DNA from: Hominisplanchenecus_A murintestinalis
GTDB taxonomy: Bacteria > Bacillota > Clostridia > Lachnospirales > Lachnospiraceae
Assembly (NCBI RefSeq): GCF_943193015.1
Contig: NZ_CALPCM010000019.1
Coordinates: 1 to 51,668, forward strand
DNA: 51,668 nt
Reading direction: 5' to 3'
The position numbers were made by a program, and so were the translations under genes. The notes under the pieces were generated by a model. That model was given only the letters and a program-made list of their open reading frames with translations. It had not been told where the DNA came from and ran no database searches. This document shows positions 33,562-42,160 of this stretch, in pieces; position 1 is the stretch's first letter; every line of letters starts with the position of its first letter.

Positions 33562-34347
33562 ATGGCGGTATTGAAGCATGAGTTAAGACAGGGAAGGAAT
33601 GCCCTGGTTATATGGACTGGTATTATTGCTTTTATGCTGGGAGTCTGTGTTTTGATTTATCCTGAAATGAAGAAGCAGATGAGCGAAATCAGCGGGATGT
33701 TTGCCGATATGGGGAGCTTTTCAGCTGCTTTTGGGATGGATAAGATTAACTTTGGTGAATTCATTGGCTATTTTGGTGTTGAATGTGGAAATGTGCTCGG
33801 ACTTGGCGGTGCCTTCTTTGCAGCTCTTTTGGGCATTTCTGCACTGGCGAAGGAGGAAAAGGAACATACGGCGGAGTTCTTGCTGACGCATCCTGTCAGC
33901 CGCGGAAAAATCGTAGTACAGAAGCTTTGTTCAGTATTCTTGCAGATTGCCGTGCTAAATGTAGTGGTCATAGGTGTTGCAGTGTTATCGGCGTTTTTTG
34001 TGGGAGAGATGCCGGAGGCAAAGATTTTCGCACTTTTATTTCTTGCATATTTTGTCCTGCAGATTGAAGTTGCGGCTATTTGTTTTGGTATTTCTGCTTT
34101 CATTAGCAGAGGGGGGCTGGGGATTGGCCTGGGGATAGCGGCGCTGTTGTATTTCCTGAACATTATCTCAAATCTGACAGAGAACGCTGAGTTTTTGAAG
34201 TATATTACGCCTTTCGGATATACAGAAGGGGCTGATATCATTGCAAATGGCAGCATCAACAGGGGGTATCTGTCTGTGGGGCTGGTTTTGACGGTTATCG
34301 GAATAGGAATGGCGTTTTATAGATATAGCAGAAAAGATATTGCATAA
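33562..34347 (+). CDS. ABC-2 type permease
   Basis: A 261-residue membrane protein with about six helices, starting MAVLKHELRQGRNALVIWTGI, with the early HPVSRGKIVVQKL loop seen in ABC-2/BcrB-like permeases. It starts one base after the ATPase stop and ends the operon at a terminator. Confidence 0.88.
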   Translation: MAVLKHELRQGRNALVIWTGIIAFMLGVCVLIYPEMKKQMSEISGMFADMGSFSAAFGMDKINFGEFIGYFGVECGNVLGLGGAFFAALLGISALAKEEKEHTAEFLLTHPVSRGKIVVQKLCSVFLQIAVLNVVVIGVAVLSAFFVGEMPEAKIFALLFLAYFVLQIEVAAICFGISAFISRGGLGIGLGIAALLYFLNIISNLTENAEFLKYITPFGYTEGADIIANGSINRGYLSVGLVLTVIGIGMAFYRYSRKDIA

Positions 34348-34372
34348 AATATCCAGGCAGTCTTTATATGGC

Positions 34373-34426
34373 ACAAAGCAGTAATCGGTCCGCAGGGCAG
34401 AACGGTTACTGCTTTGTATATTTTTT
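34373..34426 (+). terminator. terminator of the sdpRI-ABC operon
   Basis: A perfect 12-bp stem ACAAAGCAGTAA/TTACTGCTTTGT (34373-34384, 34406-34417) is followed by ATATTTTTTG. Confidence 0.85.
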
Positions 34427-34565
34427 GAGTCTGTTTGCTGCCGGCACGGTGGTACGCGCTCGGCAAGAGGGCTGTTGCTGATTCAAATCATGAGCGATAA
34501 GACTGCCATAGTTTTATCGCTTTTTTATATTCAAAAAATAGAAATTTTTGTTGATGCCTGTCCTA

Positions 34566-34616
34566 TTGACATATGTACGAAATCGTACTATAATGACGTA
34601 GTATGATTTCGTACAT
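34566..34616 (+). promoter_or_regulatory. promoter with large palindromic MarR-type operator
   Basis: TTGACA (34566-34571), a 17-base spacer and TATAAT (34589-34594). An 18-base inverted repeat with one mismatch (34573-34590 and 34599-34616) surrounds an 8-base centre. Each arm holds a near-palindrome, GTACGAAATCGTAC and GTATGATTTCGTAC, so two protein dimers could bind and block both promoter elements. The MarR protein encoded next is the obvious repressor. Confidence 0.8.
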
Positions 34617-34629
34617 GAGGAGGTTTGAT

Positions 34630-35079
34630 ATGGTAAACAATATTAAGGAAGAAATGAAGAGGTATAATCATCTAAATACGGAAATAGAAGGAGTATACCA
34701 TGAAGCGGCATGGAGGCTTGGCCTGTCTGACAGCGCAATGTTTATTCTCTATACGATCTGTGAGCATGACGGGAGTTGTCTGCTTGGAGATATTACCCGT
34801 TTGTCTGGCATCAGCAAGCAGACGATTAATTCTGCCCTCCGCAAATTGGAAAACGACGGGATTGTATTTCTGGAACCAGCGGGCGGCAGAACGAAAAAAG
34901 TCTGCCTTACGGAAAAAGGAAAGCGGACGGTGAAAGATACCGTCTGCCGGCTGATTGAAATTGAAAATAATATATTCTCTTCCTGGAAAGCGCAGGAGCG
35001 GGAATTGTATCTTGAACTGACACAACGGTATTTGACGGCTTTAAAAGAAGGAATTCATGAGCTTGGGAGGGAACTATGA
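34630..35079 (+). CDS. MarR-family transcriptional regulator
   Basis: A 149-residue MarR-type winged-helix protein: AMFILYTICEHDGSCLLGDITRLSGISKQTINSALRKLENDGIVFLEPAGGRTKKVCLTEKGKR. The ATG at 34630 follows GAGGAGG; an ATG at 34603 in the same frame lies inside the operator. It overlaps the MATE gene by 4 bases (ATGA) and almost surely represses this operon through the palindromes at the promoter. Confidence 0.92.
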   Translation: MVNNIKEEMKRYNHLNTEIEGVYHEAAWRLGLSDSAMFILYTICEHDGSCLLGDITRLSGISKQTINSALRKLENDGIVFLEPAGGRTKKVCLTEKGKRTVKDTVCRLIEIENNIFSSWKAQERELYLELTQRYLTALKEGIHELGREL

Positions 35080-36254
35080 ATATTCAGCTTTCGGATCATT
35101 TTAACTGCAGAAGGCTTTTGCGGTTTACGCTGCCATCTATCGTTATGATGATATTTACATCTGTTTATGGCGTAGTAGATGGATTTTTTGTATCAAATTT
35201 TGTAGGGAAAACGTCTTTTGCAGCAGTAAACTTCATTATGCCGTTCCTGATGATATTGGGTGCGGTTGGTTTTATGTTTGGTGCAGGCGGCGGCGCGCTT
35301 ATCGCCAAGACAATGGGCGAGGGCAGACATGAGAAAGCACAGAAACTTTTTTCTTTGTTTGTATATGTTACGGTTATCTGCGGGATTGTGATTGCTGTTT
35401 TGGGCAGCATTTTTATTCGTCCTATCGCTGCGTTTCTTGGGGCGGAGGGGACGATGCTGGACGCACTTTTTGTGGCAGTCCTGCCGTGGGGGCTGGTGGG
35501 CGCAGCCGCGGCGACTGCTGCGAGCCAGTGTCTGGGCGGCGTGATTCCGCTGATTTATTTTGGGAGCAGAAACACAAGCCTTCTTCGTCTGAGAAAATGG
35601 GAAATGGATGGAAGGGCTTTGCTGAGAGCCTGCACAAATGGTTCTTCTGAGTTGATGAGCAATATATCTATGTCAATTGTCAGTATGCTTTACAACAGCC
35701 AGCTTATCAGATATGCGGGAGAGGACGGTATTGCCGCTTACGGCGTCCTGATGTATGTAAACTTCGTTTTTCTTGCTGCTTTTATTGGATATTCCACGGG
35801 TACTGCGCCCATTATAGGATACCATTATGGTGCGGGAAACCACAGAGAACTGAAAAGCCTGCGGAAAAAGAGTTTTCTGCTTATCGTCATATGCTCTGGC
35901 GGTATGTTTATGCTGGCAGAATTGCTGGCAAAACCTCTTGGCGGCATTTTTGTGGGGTATGACCAGAATCTTTTAGATTTGACAGTGAGGGCTTTTACAA
36001 TTTATTCTTTTTCTTTCCTTTTTGCGGGAATTGCTATTTTTGGCTCGTCTTTTTTTACGGCGTTGAATGATGGACTTACCTCAGCGGTGATTTCTTTTCT
36101 CAGGACGCTGGTTTTTCAGGCGGCGGCTGTGCTGCTTTTTCCATTGTATTTTGGGATTGACGGCATTTGGCTCTCTATTGTTGCTGCTGAATGGATGGCT
36201 ATGCTTGTGACGCTGATGTTTATCGTCGGTAAAAGGAAAAAGTATCGCTATTGA
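35076..36254 (+). CDS. MATE-family efflux protein, apparently internally deleted
   Basis: A 392-residue MATE/MepA-type transporter: TLPSIVMMIFTSVYGVVDGFFVSNFVG...FGAGGGALIAKTMGEG...SRNTSLLRLRKW...NGSSELMSNISMSIV...NGLTS-like NDGLTSAVISF. Family members have about 445-460 residues. Here FLGAEGTML runs directly into DALFVAVLPWGL near residues 121-140. In homologues these blocks are usually separated by about 50 residues that span helices 4 and 5. The reading frame is kept. Function may be lost or changed. Co-expressed with the MarR regulator. Confidence 0.85.
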   Translation: MNIQLSDHFNCRRLLRFTLPSIVMMIFTSVYGVVDGFFVSNFVGKTSFAAVNFIMPFLMILGAVGFMFGAGGGALIAKTMGEGRHEKAQKLFSLFVYVTVICGIVIAVLGSIFIRPIAAFLGAEGTMLDALFVAVLPWGLVGAAAATAASQCLGGVIPLIYFGSRNTSLLRLRKWEMDGRALLRACTNGSSELMSNISMSIVSMLYNSQLIRYAGEDGIAAYGVLMYVNFVFLAAFIGYSTGTAPIIGYHYGAGNHRELKSLRKKSFLLIVICSGGMFMLAELLAKPLGGIFVGYDQNLLDLTVRAFTIYSFSFLFAGIAIFGSSFFTALNDGLTSAVISFLRTLVFQAAAVLLFPLYFGIDGIWLSIVAAEWMAMLVTLMFIVGKRKKYRY

Positions 36255-36279
36255 TACCATGAGCCTGCATCTTTTCAGG

Positions 36280-36308
36280 GTGACAAAAAAGCCGGAATAG
36301 AGTATAAT
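36280..36308 (+). promoter_or_regulatory. promoter of pcrA
   Basis: GTGACA (36280-36285), a 17-base spacer and TATAAT (36303-36308). Confidence 0.65.
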
Positions 36309-36344
36309 CAGAAAATATACATAAGAAAGGCTGGGCTTTAAATT

Positions 36345-38552
36345 ATGAGTATTTATGATTCAATGAACGAGAGGCAGAGGGAAGCGGTGTTCCACACCGA
36401 GGGGCCGCTTCTGATTCTGGCAGGGGCAGGCTCGGGAAAAACTCGTGTATTGACCCACAGGATTGCCTATTTGATAGAAGAAAAAGGTGTGAATCCGTGG
36501 AATATTCTGGCGATTACGTTTACAAATAAAGCGGCGGGAGAGATGCGGGAACGGGTGGACAGGCTGGTGGCGTTTGGTGCGGAAAGCGTGTGGGTTTCTA
36601 CGTTTCATTCTGCCTGTGTGCGGATTCTGCGAAGGCATATCGACCGGCTGGGATATGATAGCAAATTTACTATTTATGACAGCGACGACCAGAAAACGCT
36701 GATGAAGGATATTTGTAAGCGGCTCCAGATTGATACGAAGCAGTGGAAGGAAAAGACTCTTCTCGGTATCATCTCTTCGGCAAAAAATGAGTTGATTGGC
36801 GCACAGGAATATGAGATGAATACGATGGGAGATTTTTCAAAACGGAAGATTGCGGAGGTGTATAAGGAATACCAGAGGCAGCTTCGGACAAATAATGCCC
36901 TGGACTTTGATGACTTAATTATGAAAACGGTGGAATTGTTCAAGCTGAATCCCGATGTGCTGGAGGCATATCAGGAGCGCTTCAAATATATCATGGTCGA
37001 TGAATACCAGGATACGAACACAGCGCAGTTTAAGCTTATCAGCCTGCTGGCGTCTAAATATCAAAATCTGTGTGTGGTGGGGGATGATGACCAGTCCATT
37101 TATAAATTCCGGGGAGCGAATATCAGAAATATCCTGAATTTTGAGGATGTATTTCCGAGCGCCCGTGTGGTTAAACTCGAACAGAACTACCGCTCGACAA
37201 AAACGATTCTGGATGCGGCGAATCATGTGATTAGGAATAATCTGGAAAGAAAGAACAAGACTCTGTGGACGGCGAATGACGGCGGCGCGCCTATTATATT
37301 CCAGAATTTTATGACTGCGTATGAGGAAGCGGAGTATATTGCAGAAGATTTGGCGAAAAGGGTGGCGGCTGGAGACGGAAACTACAGCGACTGTGCCATC
37401 CTCTACCGTACGAATGCCCAGTCACGTTTACTGGAAGAAAAATTTCTGCTGGCCAATATTCCTTACCGGATTATTGGCGGCGTGAATTTCTATGCCAGAA
37501 AGGAAATCAAAGATTTGCTTTCTTATTTAAAAACGGTAGACAATGCGAGGGATGATTTGGCGGTACGCAGGATTATCAATGTGCCGCGCAGGGGAATCGG
37601 CGCTGCCACGCTGGCAAAGGTACAGGACTTTGCAGTAGAGAACGAAATCAGCTTTTACAACGCGCTCCGTGCCGCAGAAGAAATTCCGGCGCTGGGAAGG
37701 AGCGTGGCAAAGCTGAAGCCTTTTGTGACCCTGATTCAGACGCTGCGCGCGCAGCAGGAATATTTTTCAGTGGCAGAGCTTTTGAAGGAGGTCATTGACA
37801 GAACAGATTATGTGAAAGAGCTGGAGGATGAAAATACCGAAGAATCCCGTGCGAGAATTGAAAATATTGACGAATTGATTTCGAAAGCGGCGTCCTATGA
37901 TGAAGAAGCGGAAAATCCCACGCTCAGCGGATTTCTGGAGGAAGTGGCCCTGGTGGCTGACATCGATAACCTGGAGGAGAATAATGACAGGGTCGTGCTG
38001 ATGACGCTTCACAGCGCGAAGGGGCTGGAATTCCCGAATGTATACCTGGCGGGGATGGAAGACGGGATCTTTCCGAGTTATATGACCATTGTTTCGGAAG
38101 ACCCCACAGATCTTGAAGAGGAGCGGCGGCTCTGTTATGTGGGGATTACCAGGGCGATGCGGCAGCTTACGATTACCAGCGCCCGGTCGAGGATGATCCG
38201 GGGAGAGACACAGTACAATAAGGTATCCCGATTTATCCAGGAAATTCCCCGTGAGCTGGTGCAGGTGGGAAGTATGATAAAGCCTAAGGTGCAGGAACTG
38301 CCGAAGCAGACGGCGTATATCCAGGCGAAACAGGCATTTCAGGCGAAGGCATTTGAGCCGAAACAATATAAGGTTACGAAAGCAGATAAGCTGGAGTATG
38401 GAGTGGGCGACAGGGTAAAACATATAAAGTTTGGAGCGGGAACGGTTGAAAATATTGTAGAGGGAGGAAAAGACTACGAAGTGACCGTGAATTTCGACCG
38501 GGCGGGAGTAAAGAAGATGTTTGCCGCGTTTGCGAAACTGAAGAGAGAATAA
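36345..38552 (+). CDS. pcrA: ATP-dependent DNA helicase PcrA/UvrD
   Basis: A 735-residue superfamily 1A helicase. Motif Q/I LNERQREAVF-like MNERQREAVF and AGAGSGKTRVL, motif II VDEYQDTN, motif III VGDDDQSIYKFRGA, motif IV LEQNYRSTKTILDAAN, motif V TLHSAKGLEFPNVYLAG and motif VI EEERRLCYVGITRA are all visible. The C-terminal tail ends with the PcrA-type Tudor-like segment GDRVKHIKFGAGTVENI. It acts in repair and in clearing blocked replication. ATG 36345 is the first codon after AAGAAAGG. Confidence 0.96.
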   Translation: MSIYDSMNERQREAVFHTEGPLLILAGAGSGKTRVLTHRIAYLIEEKGVNPWNILAITFTNKAAGEMRERVDRLVAFGAESVWVSTFHSACVRILRRHIDRLGYDSKFTIYDSDDQKTLMKDICKRLQIDTKQWKEKTLLGIISSAKNELIGAQEYEMNTMGDFSKRKIAEVYKEYQRQLRTNNALDFDDLIMKTVELFKLNPDVLEAYQERFKYIMVDEYQDTNTAQFKLISLLASKYQNLCVVGDDDQSIYKFRGANIRNILNFEDVFPSARVVKLEQNYRSTKTILDAANHVIRNNLERKNKTLWTANDGGAPIIFQNFMTAYEEAEYIAEDLAKRVAAGDGNYSDCAILYRTNAQSRLLEEKFLLANIPYRIIGGVNFYARKEIKDLLSYLKTVDNARDDLAVRRIINVPRRGIGAATLAKVQDFAVENEISFYNALRAAEEIPALGRSVAKLKPFVTLIQTLRAQQEYFSVAELLKEVIDRTDYVKELEDENTEESRARIENIDELISKAASYDEEAENPTLSGFLEEVALVADIDNLEENNDRVVLMTLHSAKGLEFPNVYLAGMEDGIFPSYMTIVSEDPTDLEEERRLCYVGITRAMRQLTITSARSRMIRGETQYNKVSRFIQEIPRELVQVGSMIKPKVQELPKQTAYIQAKQAFQAKAFEPKQYKVTKADKLEYGVGDRVKHIKFGAGTVENIVEGGKDYEVTVNFDRAGVKKMFAAFAKLKRE

Positions 38553-38584
38553 ACGGAAGCCGGGGAAGGCGGTATCTCTTTTCG

Positions 38585-38613
38585 TTGACATTTTCCGGCG
38601 AAATTAGTAGAAT
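38585..38613 (+). promoter_or_regulatory. promoter of the pur operon
   Basis: TTGACA (38585-38590), a 17-base spacer and TAGAAT (38608-38613). The short leader (about 50 bases) leaves no room for a purine riboswitch. Confidence 0.75.
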
Positions 38614-38671
38614 AGAAAATTAGGAAAGAAGTTTGTTTTTACAATTATTTATAAAAGAAGGAGAATATACC

Positions 38672-39184
38672 ATGACAAAAGTTGGGATTGTAATGGGCAG
38701 TGATTCAGATATGCCGGTTATGGCGAAAGCAGCAGATATTTTGGAGCAGCTGGGTGTGGACTATGAGATGACGATTATTTCCGCACACCGGGAGCCGGAT
38801 GTATTTTTTGAATATGCAAAAACTGCGGAAGAGAAAGGATTTAAGGTAATCATCGCGGGCGCGGGGATGGCGGCACATCTTCCGGGCATGTGCGCGGCGA
38901 TTTTTCCGATGCCTGTCATTGGTATCCCGATGCATACTACTTCGCTGGGAGGCAGGGATTCTCTTTACTCTATCGTGCAGATGCCGTCGGGAATCCCAGT
39001 GGCTACCGTGGCCATTAATGGCGGGGCAAATGCGGGAATTTTAGCGGCAAAGATTCTGGCGGTTTCGGATGGGGAGCTGCTGGAAAGGCTGAAAAAGTAT
39101 TCTGCGGATTTGAAAAATCAGGTAGTGGCAAAGGATGAGAAGCTTCAGAAATTGGGACATAAGGAATATTTAAAGCAGAAGTAG
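38672..39184 (+). CDS. purE: N5-carboxyaminoimidazole ribonucleotide mutase
   Basis: A 170-residue class I PurE. GSDSDMPVM binds the substrate, SAHREP holds the catalytic His, and GAGMAAHLPGMCAA is the conserved loop. It converts N5-CAIR to CAIR in purine synthesis. ATG 38672 follows AAGGAG; the frame extends to 38633 without support. First of the pur genes here, with purK, purC and others elsewhere. Confidence 0.96.
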   Translation: MTKVGIVMGSDSDMPVMAKAADILEQLGVDYEMTIISAHREPDVFFEYAKTAEEKGFKVIIAGAGMAAHLPGMCAAIFPMPVIGIPMHTTSLGGRDSLYSIVQMPSGIPVATVAINGGANAGILAAKILAVSDGELLERLKKYSADLKNQVVAKDEKLQKLGHKEYLKQK

Positions 39185-39214
39185 GCATATAAGCAGTGGA
39201 AAAAGGAGAAAATT

Positions 39215-40240
39215 ATGGATTATAAGAACGCAGGAGTAGATATTGAAGCGGGTTACAAGTCAGTGGAGCTGATGAAGGAACATATCAAAAAGACGATGAG
39301 GCCGGAAGTACTGACAAATATTGGAGGATTTTCCGGTGCATTTTCTATGGAAGCATTTAAAAACATGGAGAAACCCACGCTGGTATCCGGTACGGACGGT
39401 GTGGGGACGAAGCTGAAACTGGCATTTATCATGGACAGGCATGATACCGTGGGGATTGACTGCGTGGCTATGTGCGTAAATGATATCGCATGTGCGGGAG
39501 GAGAACCTTTATTTTTCCTGGACTATATTGCATGTGGGAAAAATGTGCCGGAGAAGATTGCGACGATTGTAAGCGGTGTGGCTGACGGGTGCGCCCAGTC
39601 TAATGCGGCGTTGATTGGCGGCGAGACGGCGGAGATGCCGGGCTTCTATCCGGAAGATGAGTATGATTTAGCAGGGTTTGCCGTGGGCGTTGTGGATGAA
39701 AAAGATCTGATTACCGGAAAAGATATCAAGCCGGGAGATACTCTGGTGGGCATTGCGTCCTCAGGAGTTCACAGCAATGGATTTTCGCTGGTTCGGAAAA
39801 TTTTTCAGATGGACGCCGGGACTTTGAATACTTATCATGAGGAGCTTGGGAAAACGCTGGGAGAGGCTCTTTTGGCGCCTACAAAGATTTATGTGAAAGC
39901 ATTGAGGAATGTAAAAGAGGCTGGCGTCCGTATCAAGGGGTGCAGCCATGTGACAGGCGGCGGTTTCTATGAAAATATTCCAAGGATGCTCCCTGATAAT
40001 GTGCGTGCCGTGATTAAAAAGGATAGTTACGAAGTTCCTGCAATTTTCCGTATGATGGCGCGGGAGGGCGACGTGGCGGAAGAGATGATGTACAATACCT
40101 ACAATATGGGCATTGGCATGGTGCTGGCGCTGGATGCGGCAGATGTAGATAAGGCTATGGCAGCTATCAAGGCAGCCGGGGAGACGCCTTATGTGATTGG
40201 CCAGGTTGAGGCTGGGGAAAAAGGAGTTACTTTATGTTAA
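39215..40240 (+). CDS. purM: phosphoribosylformylglycinamidine cyclo-ligase
   Basis: A 341-residue AIR synthetase: KPTLVSGTDGVGTKLKLAF, NDIACAGGEPLFFLDYIACG, GGETAEMPGFY and GIASSGVHSNGFSLVR are the family signatures. It closes the imidazole ring to form AIR. AAAAGGAG precedes the ATG, 30 bases after purE. Overlaps purN by 7 bases. Confidence 0.97.
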   Translation: MDYKNAGVDIEAGYKSVELMKEHIKKTMRPEVLTNIGGFSGAFSMEAFKNMEKPTLVSGTDGVGTKLKLAFIMDRHDTVGIDCVAMCVNDIACAGGEPLFFLDYIACGKNVPEKIATIVSGVADGCAQSNAALIGGETAEMPGFYPEDEYDLAGFAVGVVDEKDLITGKDIKPGDTLVGIASSGVHSNGFSLVRKIFQMDAGTLNTYHEELGKTLGEALLAPTKIYVKALRNVKEAGVRIKGCSHVTGGGFYENIPRMLPDNVRAVIKKDSYEVPAIFRMMAREGDVAEEMMYNTYNMGIGMVLALDAADVDKAMAAIKAAGETPYVIGQVEAGEKGVTLC

Positions 40241-40866
40241 GGCTGGCAGTACTTGTCTCAGGCGGGGGGACGAATCTCCAGGCAATTATGGACAGCATCA
40301 GGGACGGCAGGATTACGAACGCCGAGATTTCCGTAGTTATCAGCAATAATAAAAATGCATATGCGCTGGAGCGCGCGAAGCAGGGCGGTATTGATGCGGT
40401 TTGCGTCTCACCAAAAGATTATGAGAGCAGGGATGCATTTAATGAAGCTTTTTTGGAAAAACTGAATTCTTATAAGCCGGATCTTGTAGTACTGGCAGGC
40501 TGTCTGGTGGTGATTCCCGAAATTATGGTAAAGGCATATCCAAACAGGATTATTAATATTCATCCGGCGCTGATTCCGTCTTTCTGCGGGACAGGATATT
40601 ATGGGCTGAAGGTTCACGAGGGCGTGTTGGAGCGCGGGGCAAAGGTTACGGGAGCAACGGTACATTTTGTAGATGCCGGGACGGATACGGGGCCGATTAT
40701 TTTGCAGAAAGCTGTGGAAGTGCGCCAGGGTGATACTCCGAAGGTACTGCAGCAGCGTGTGATGGAAGAAGCAGAGTGGAAAATTCTGCCGGAGGCGATT
40801 CATTTGATAGCAAACGGCAGGGTGCGTGTAGATGAGCGGAATCATGTAGTGATTGAGGGGGCATAA
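40234..40866 (+). CDS. purN: phosphoribosylglycinamide formyltransferase
   Basis: A 210-residue GAR transformylase: VSGGGTNLQAI at the substrate-binding N-terminus, NIHPALIPSFCGTGYYG with the catalytic His, and VHFVDAGTDTGPII with the catalytic Asp. It uses 10-formyl-tetrahydrofolate. The gene overlaps purM and sits 6 bases before purD. Confidence 0.97.
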   Translation: MLRLAVLVSGGGTNLQAIMDSIRDGRITNAEISVVISNNKNAYALERAKQGGIDAVCVSPKDYESRDAFNEAFLEKLNSYKPDLVVLAGCLVVIPEIMVKAYPNRIINIHPALIPSFCGTGYYGLKVHEGVLERGAKVTGATVHFVDAGTDTGPIILQKAVEVRQGDTPKVLQQRVMEEAEWKILPEAIHLIANGRVRVDERNHVVIEGA

Positions 40867-40872
40867 GAAAAG

Positions 40873-42147
40873 ATGAAAGTATTAATCGTAGGAAGCGGCG
40901 GAAGAGAACATGCAATCGCGTGGAAAACGGCGCAGAGCAGTAAAGTCGACAAAATTTACTGCGCGCCGGGCAATGCGGGGATTGAAGAATATGCGGAGTG
41001 CGTAAATATCGGCGCTATGGAGTTTGAGAAGCTGGCGGCGTTTGCAAAGGAAAAAGAAATTGATTTAACGGTAATTGGGATGGACGATCCCCTGGTTGGA
41101 GGAATTGTAGATGTCTTTGAAGCCGAAGGGCTGCGGGTGTTCGGTCCCCGGAAAAACGCGGCGGTTCTGGAAGGCTCCAAAGCATTTTCGAAAGATTTGA
41201 TGAAGAAATACGGTATTCCAACGGCGGCATATGAAAATTTCGATAACGCAGAGGAGGCGCTTGCCTATCTGGAAACGGCGAAATTTCCGATTGTACTGAA
41301 AGCGGATGGTCTGGCGCTGGGGAAAGGCGTGCTTATCTGCAATACTCTGGATGAAGCAAGAGACGGCGTCCGTACAATTATGACAGACAAGAAATTCGGG
41401 ACTGCCGGAAACCGTATGGTTATTGAAGAATTTATGACGGGCAGGGAAGTTTCGGTACTTTCTTATGTAGATGGAAAGACGATTAAGACTATGACCAGCG
41501 CGCAGGATCATAAACGTGCAGGAGACGGGGATACCGGACTGAATACAGGCGGTATGGGAACTTTTTCTCCAAGTCCTTTTTATACGGAGGAAGTGGATGA
41601 GTTCTGCAGGAAGTATATTTACCAGGCAACGGTAGATGCGATGGCAGCAGAGGGGAGAGAGTTCAAAGGAATCATTTTCTTCGGATTGATGCTCACGGAA
41701 GATGGGCCAAGGGTTCTGGAATATAATGCGCGTTTTGGCGACCCGGAGGCGCAGGTTGTCCTTCCAAGGATGAAAAATGATATCATTGAAGTGTTTGAAG
41801 CATGTATTGACGGGACGCTGGATCAGGTTGATTTGCAGTTTGAAGATAATGCAGCAGTTTGCGTTGTACTGGCTTCAGAAGGGTATCCGGTGAAATACGA
41901 GAAAGGCTTTGCGATAAAAGGACTGGAAAATTTCAAAGACAGAGAAGGATACTATGTGTTCCATGCAGGAACAAAGAAAGCAGAAGAAGGAATTGTAACA
42001 AATGGCGGCCGTGTGCTGGGCGTTACAGCGAAGGGGAAAGATTTGAAGGATGCCAGGGCAAATGCTTATGAGGCAATCCGGCTGGTGGAATTTGATAATA
42101 AATATTACCGCTCGGATATTGGTAAAGCGATTGACGAGGCAGAATAA
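40873..42147 (+). CDS. purD: phosphoribosylamine-glycine ligase
   Basis: A 424-residue ATP-grasp ligase: VLIVGSGGREHAIAWK, FPIVLKADGLALGKGV, GGMGTFSPSPFYTEE and LEYNARFGDPEAQVVL are the GARS signatures. It makes GAR from phosphoribosylamine and glycine. Last pur gene of the operon, followed 13 bases later by a membrane protein gene. Confidence 0.97.
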   Translation: MKVLIVGSGGREHAIAWKTAQSSKVDKIYCAPGNAGIEEYAECVNIGAMEFEKLAAFAKEKEIDLTVIGMDDPLVGGIVDVFEAEGLRVFGPRKNAAVLEGSKAFSKDLMKKYGIPTAAYENFDNAEEALAYLETAKFPIVLKADGLALGKGVLICNTLDEARDGVRTIMTDKKFGTAGNRMVIEEFMTGREVSVLSYVDGKTIKTMTSAQDHKRAGDGDTGLNTGGMGTFSPSPFYTEEVDEFCRKYIYQATVDAMAAEGREFKGIIFFGLMLTEDGPRVLEYNARFGDPEAQVVLPRMKNDIIEVFEACIDGTLDQVDLQFEDNAAVCVVLASEGYPVKYEKGFAIKGLENFKDREGYYVFHAGTKKAEEGIVTNGGRVLGVTAKGKDLKDARANAYEAIRLVEFDNKYYRSDIGKAIDEAE

Positions 42148-42160
42148 AGAGAGGTGCGTT

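Noticed and set aside
38614..38671. purine riboswitch before purE
   Set aside because: The leader is only about 50 bases and lacks the conserved loops.
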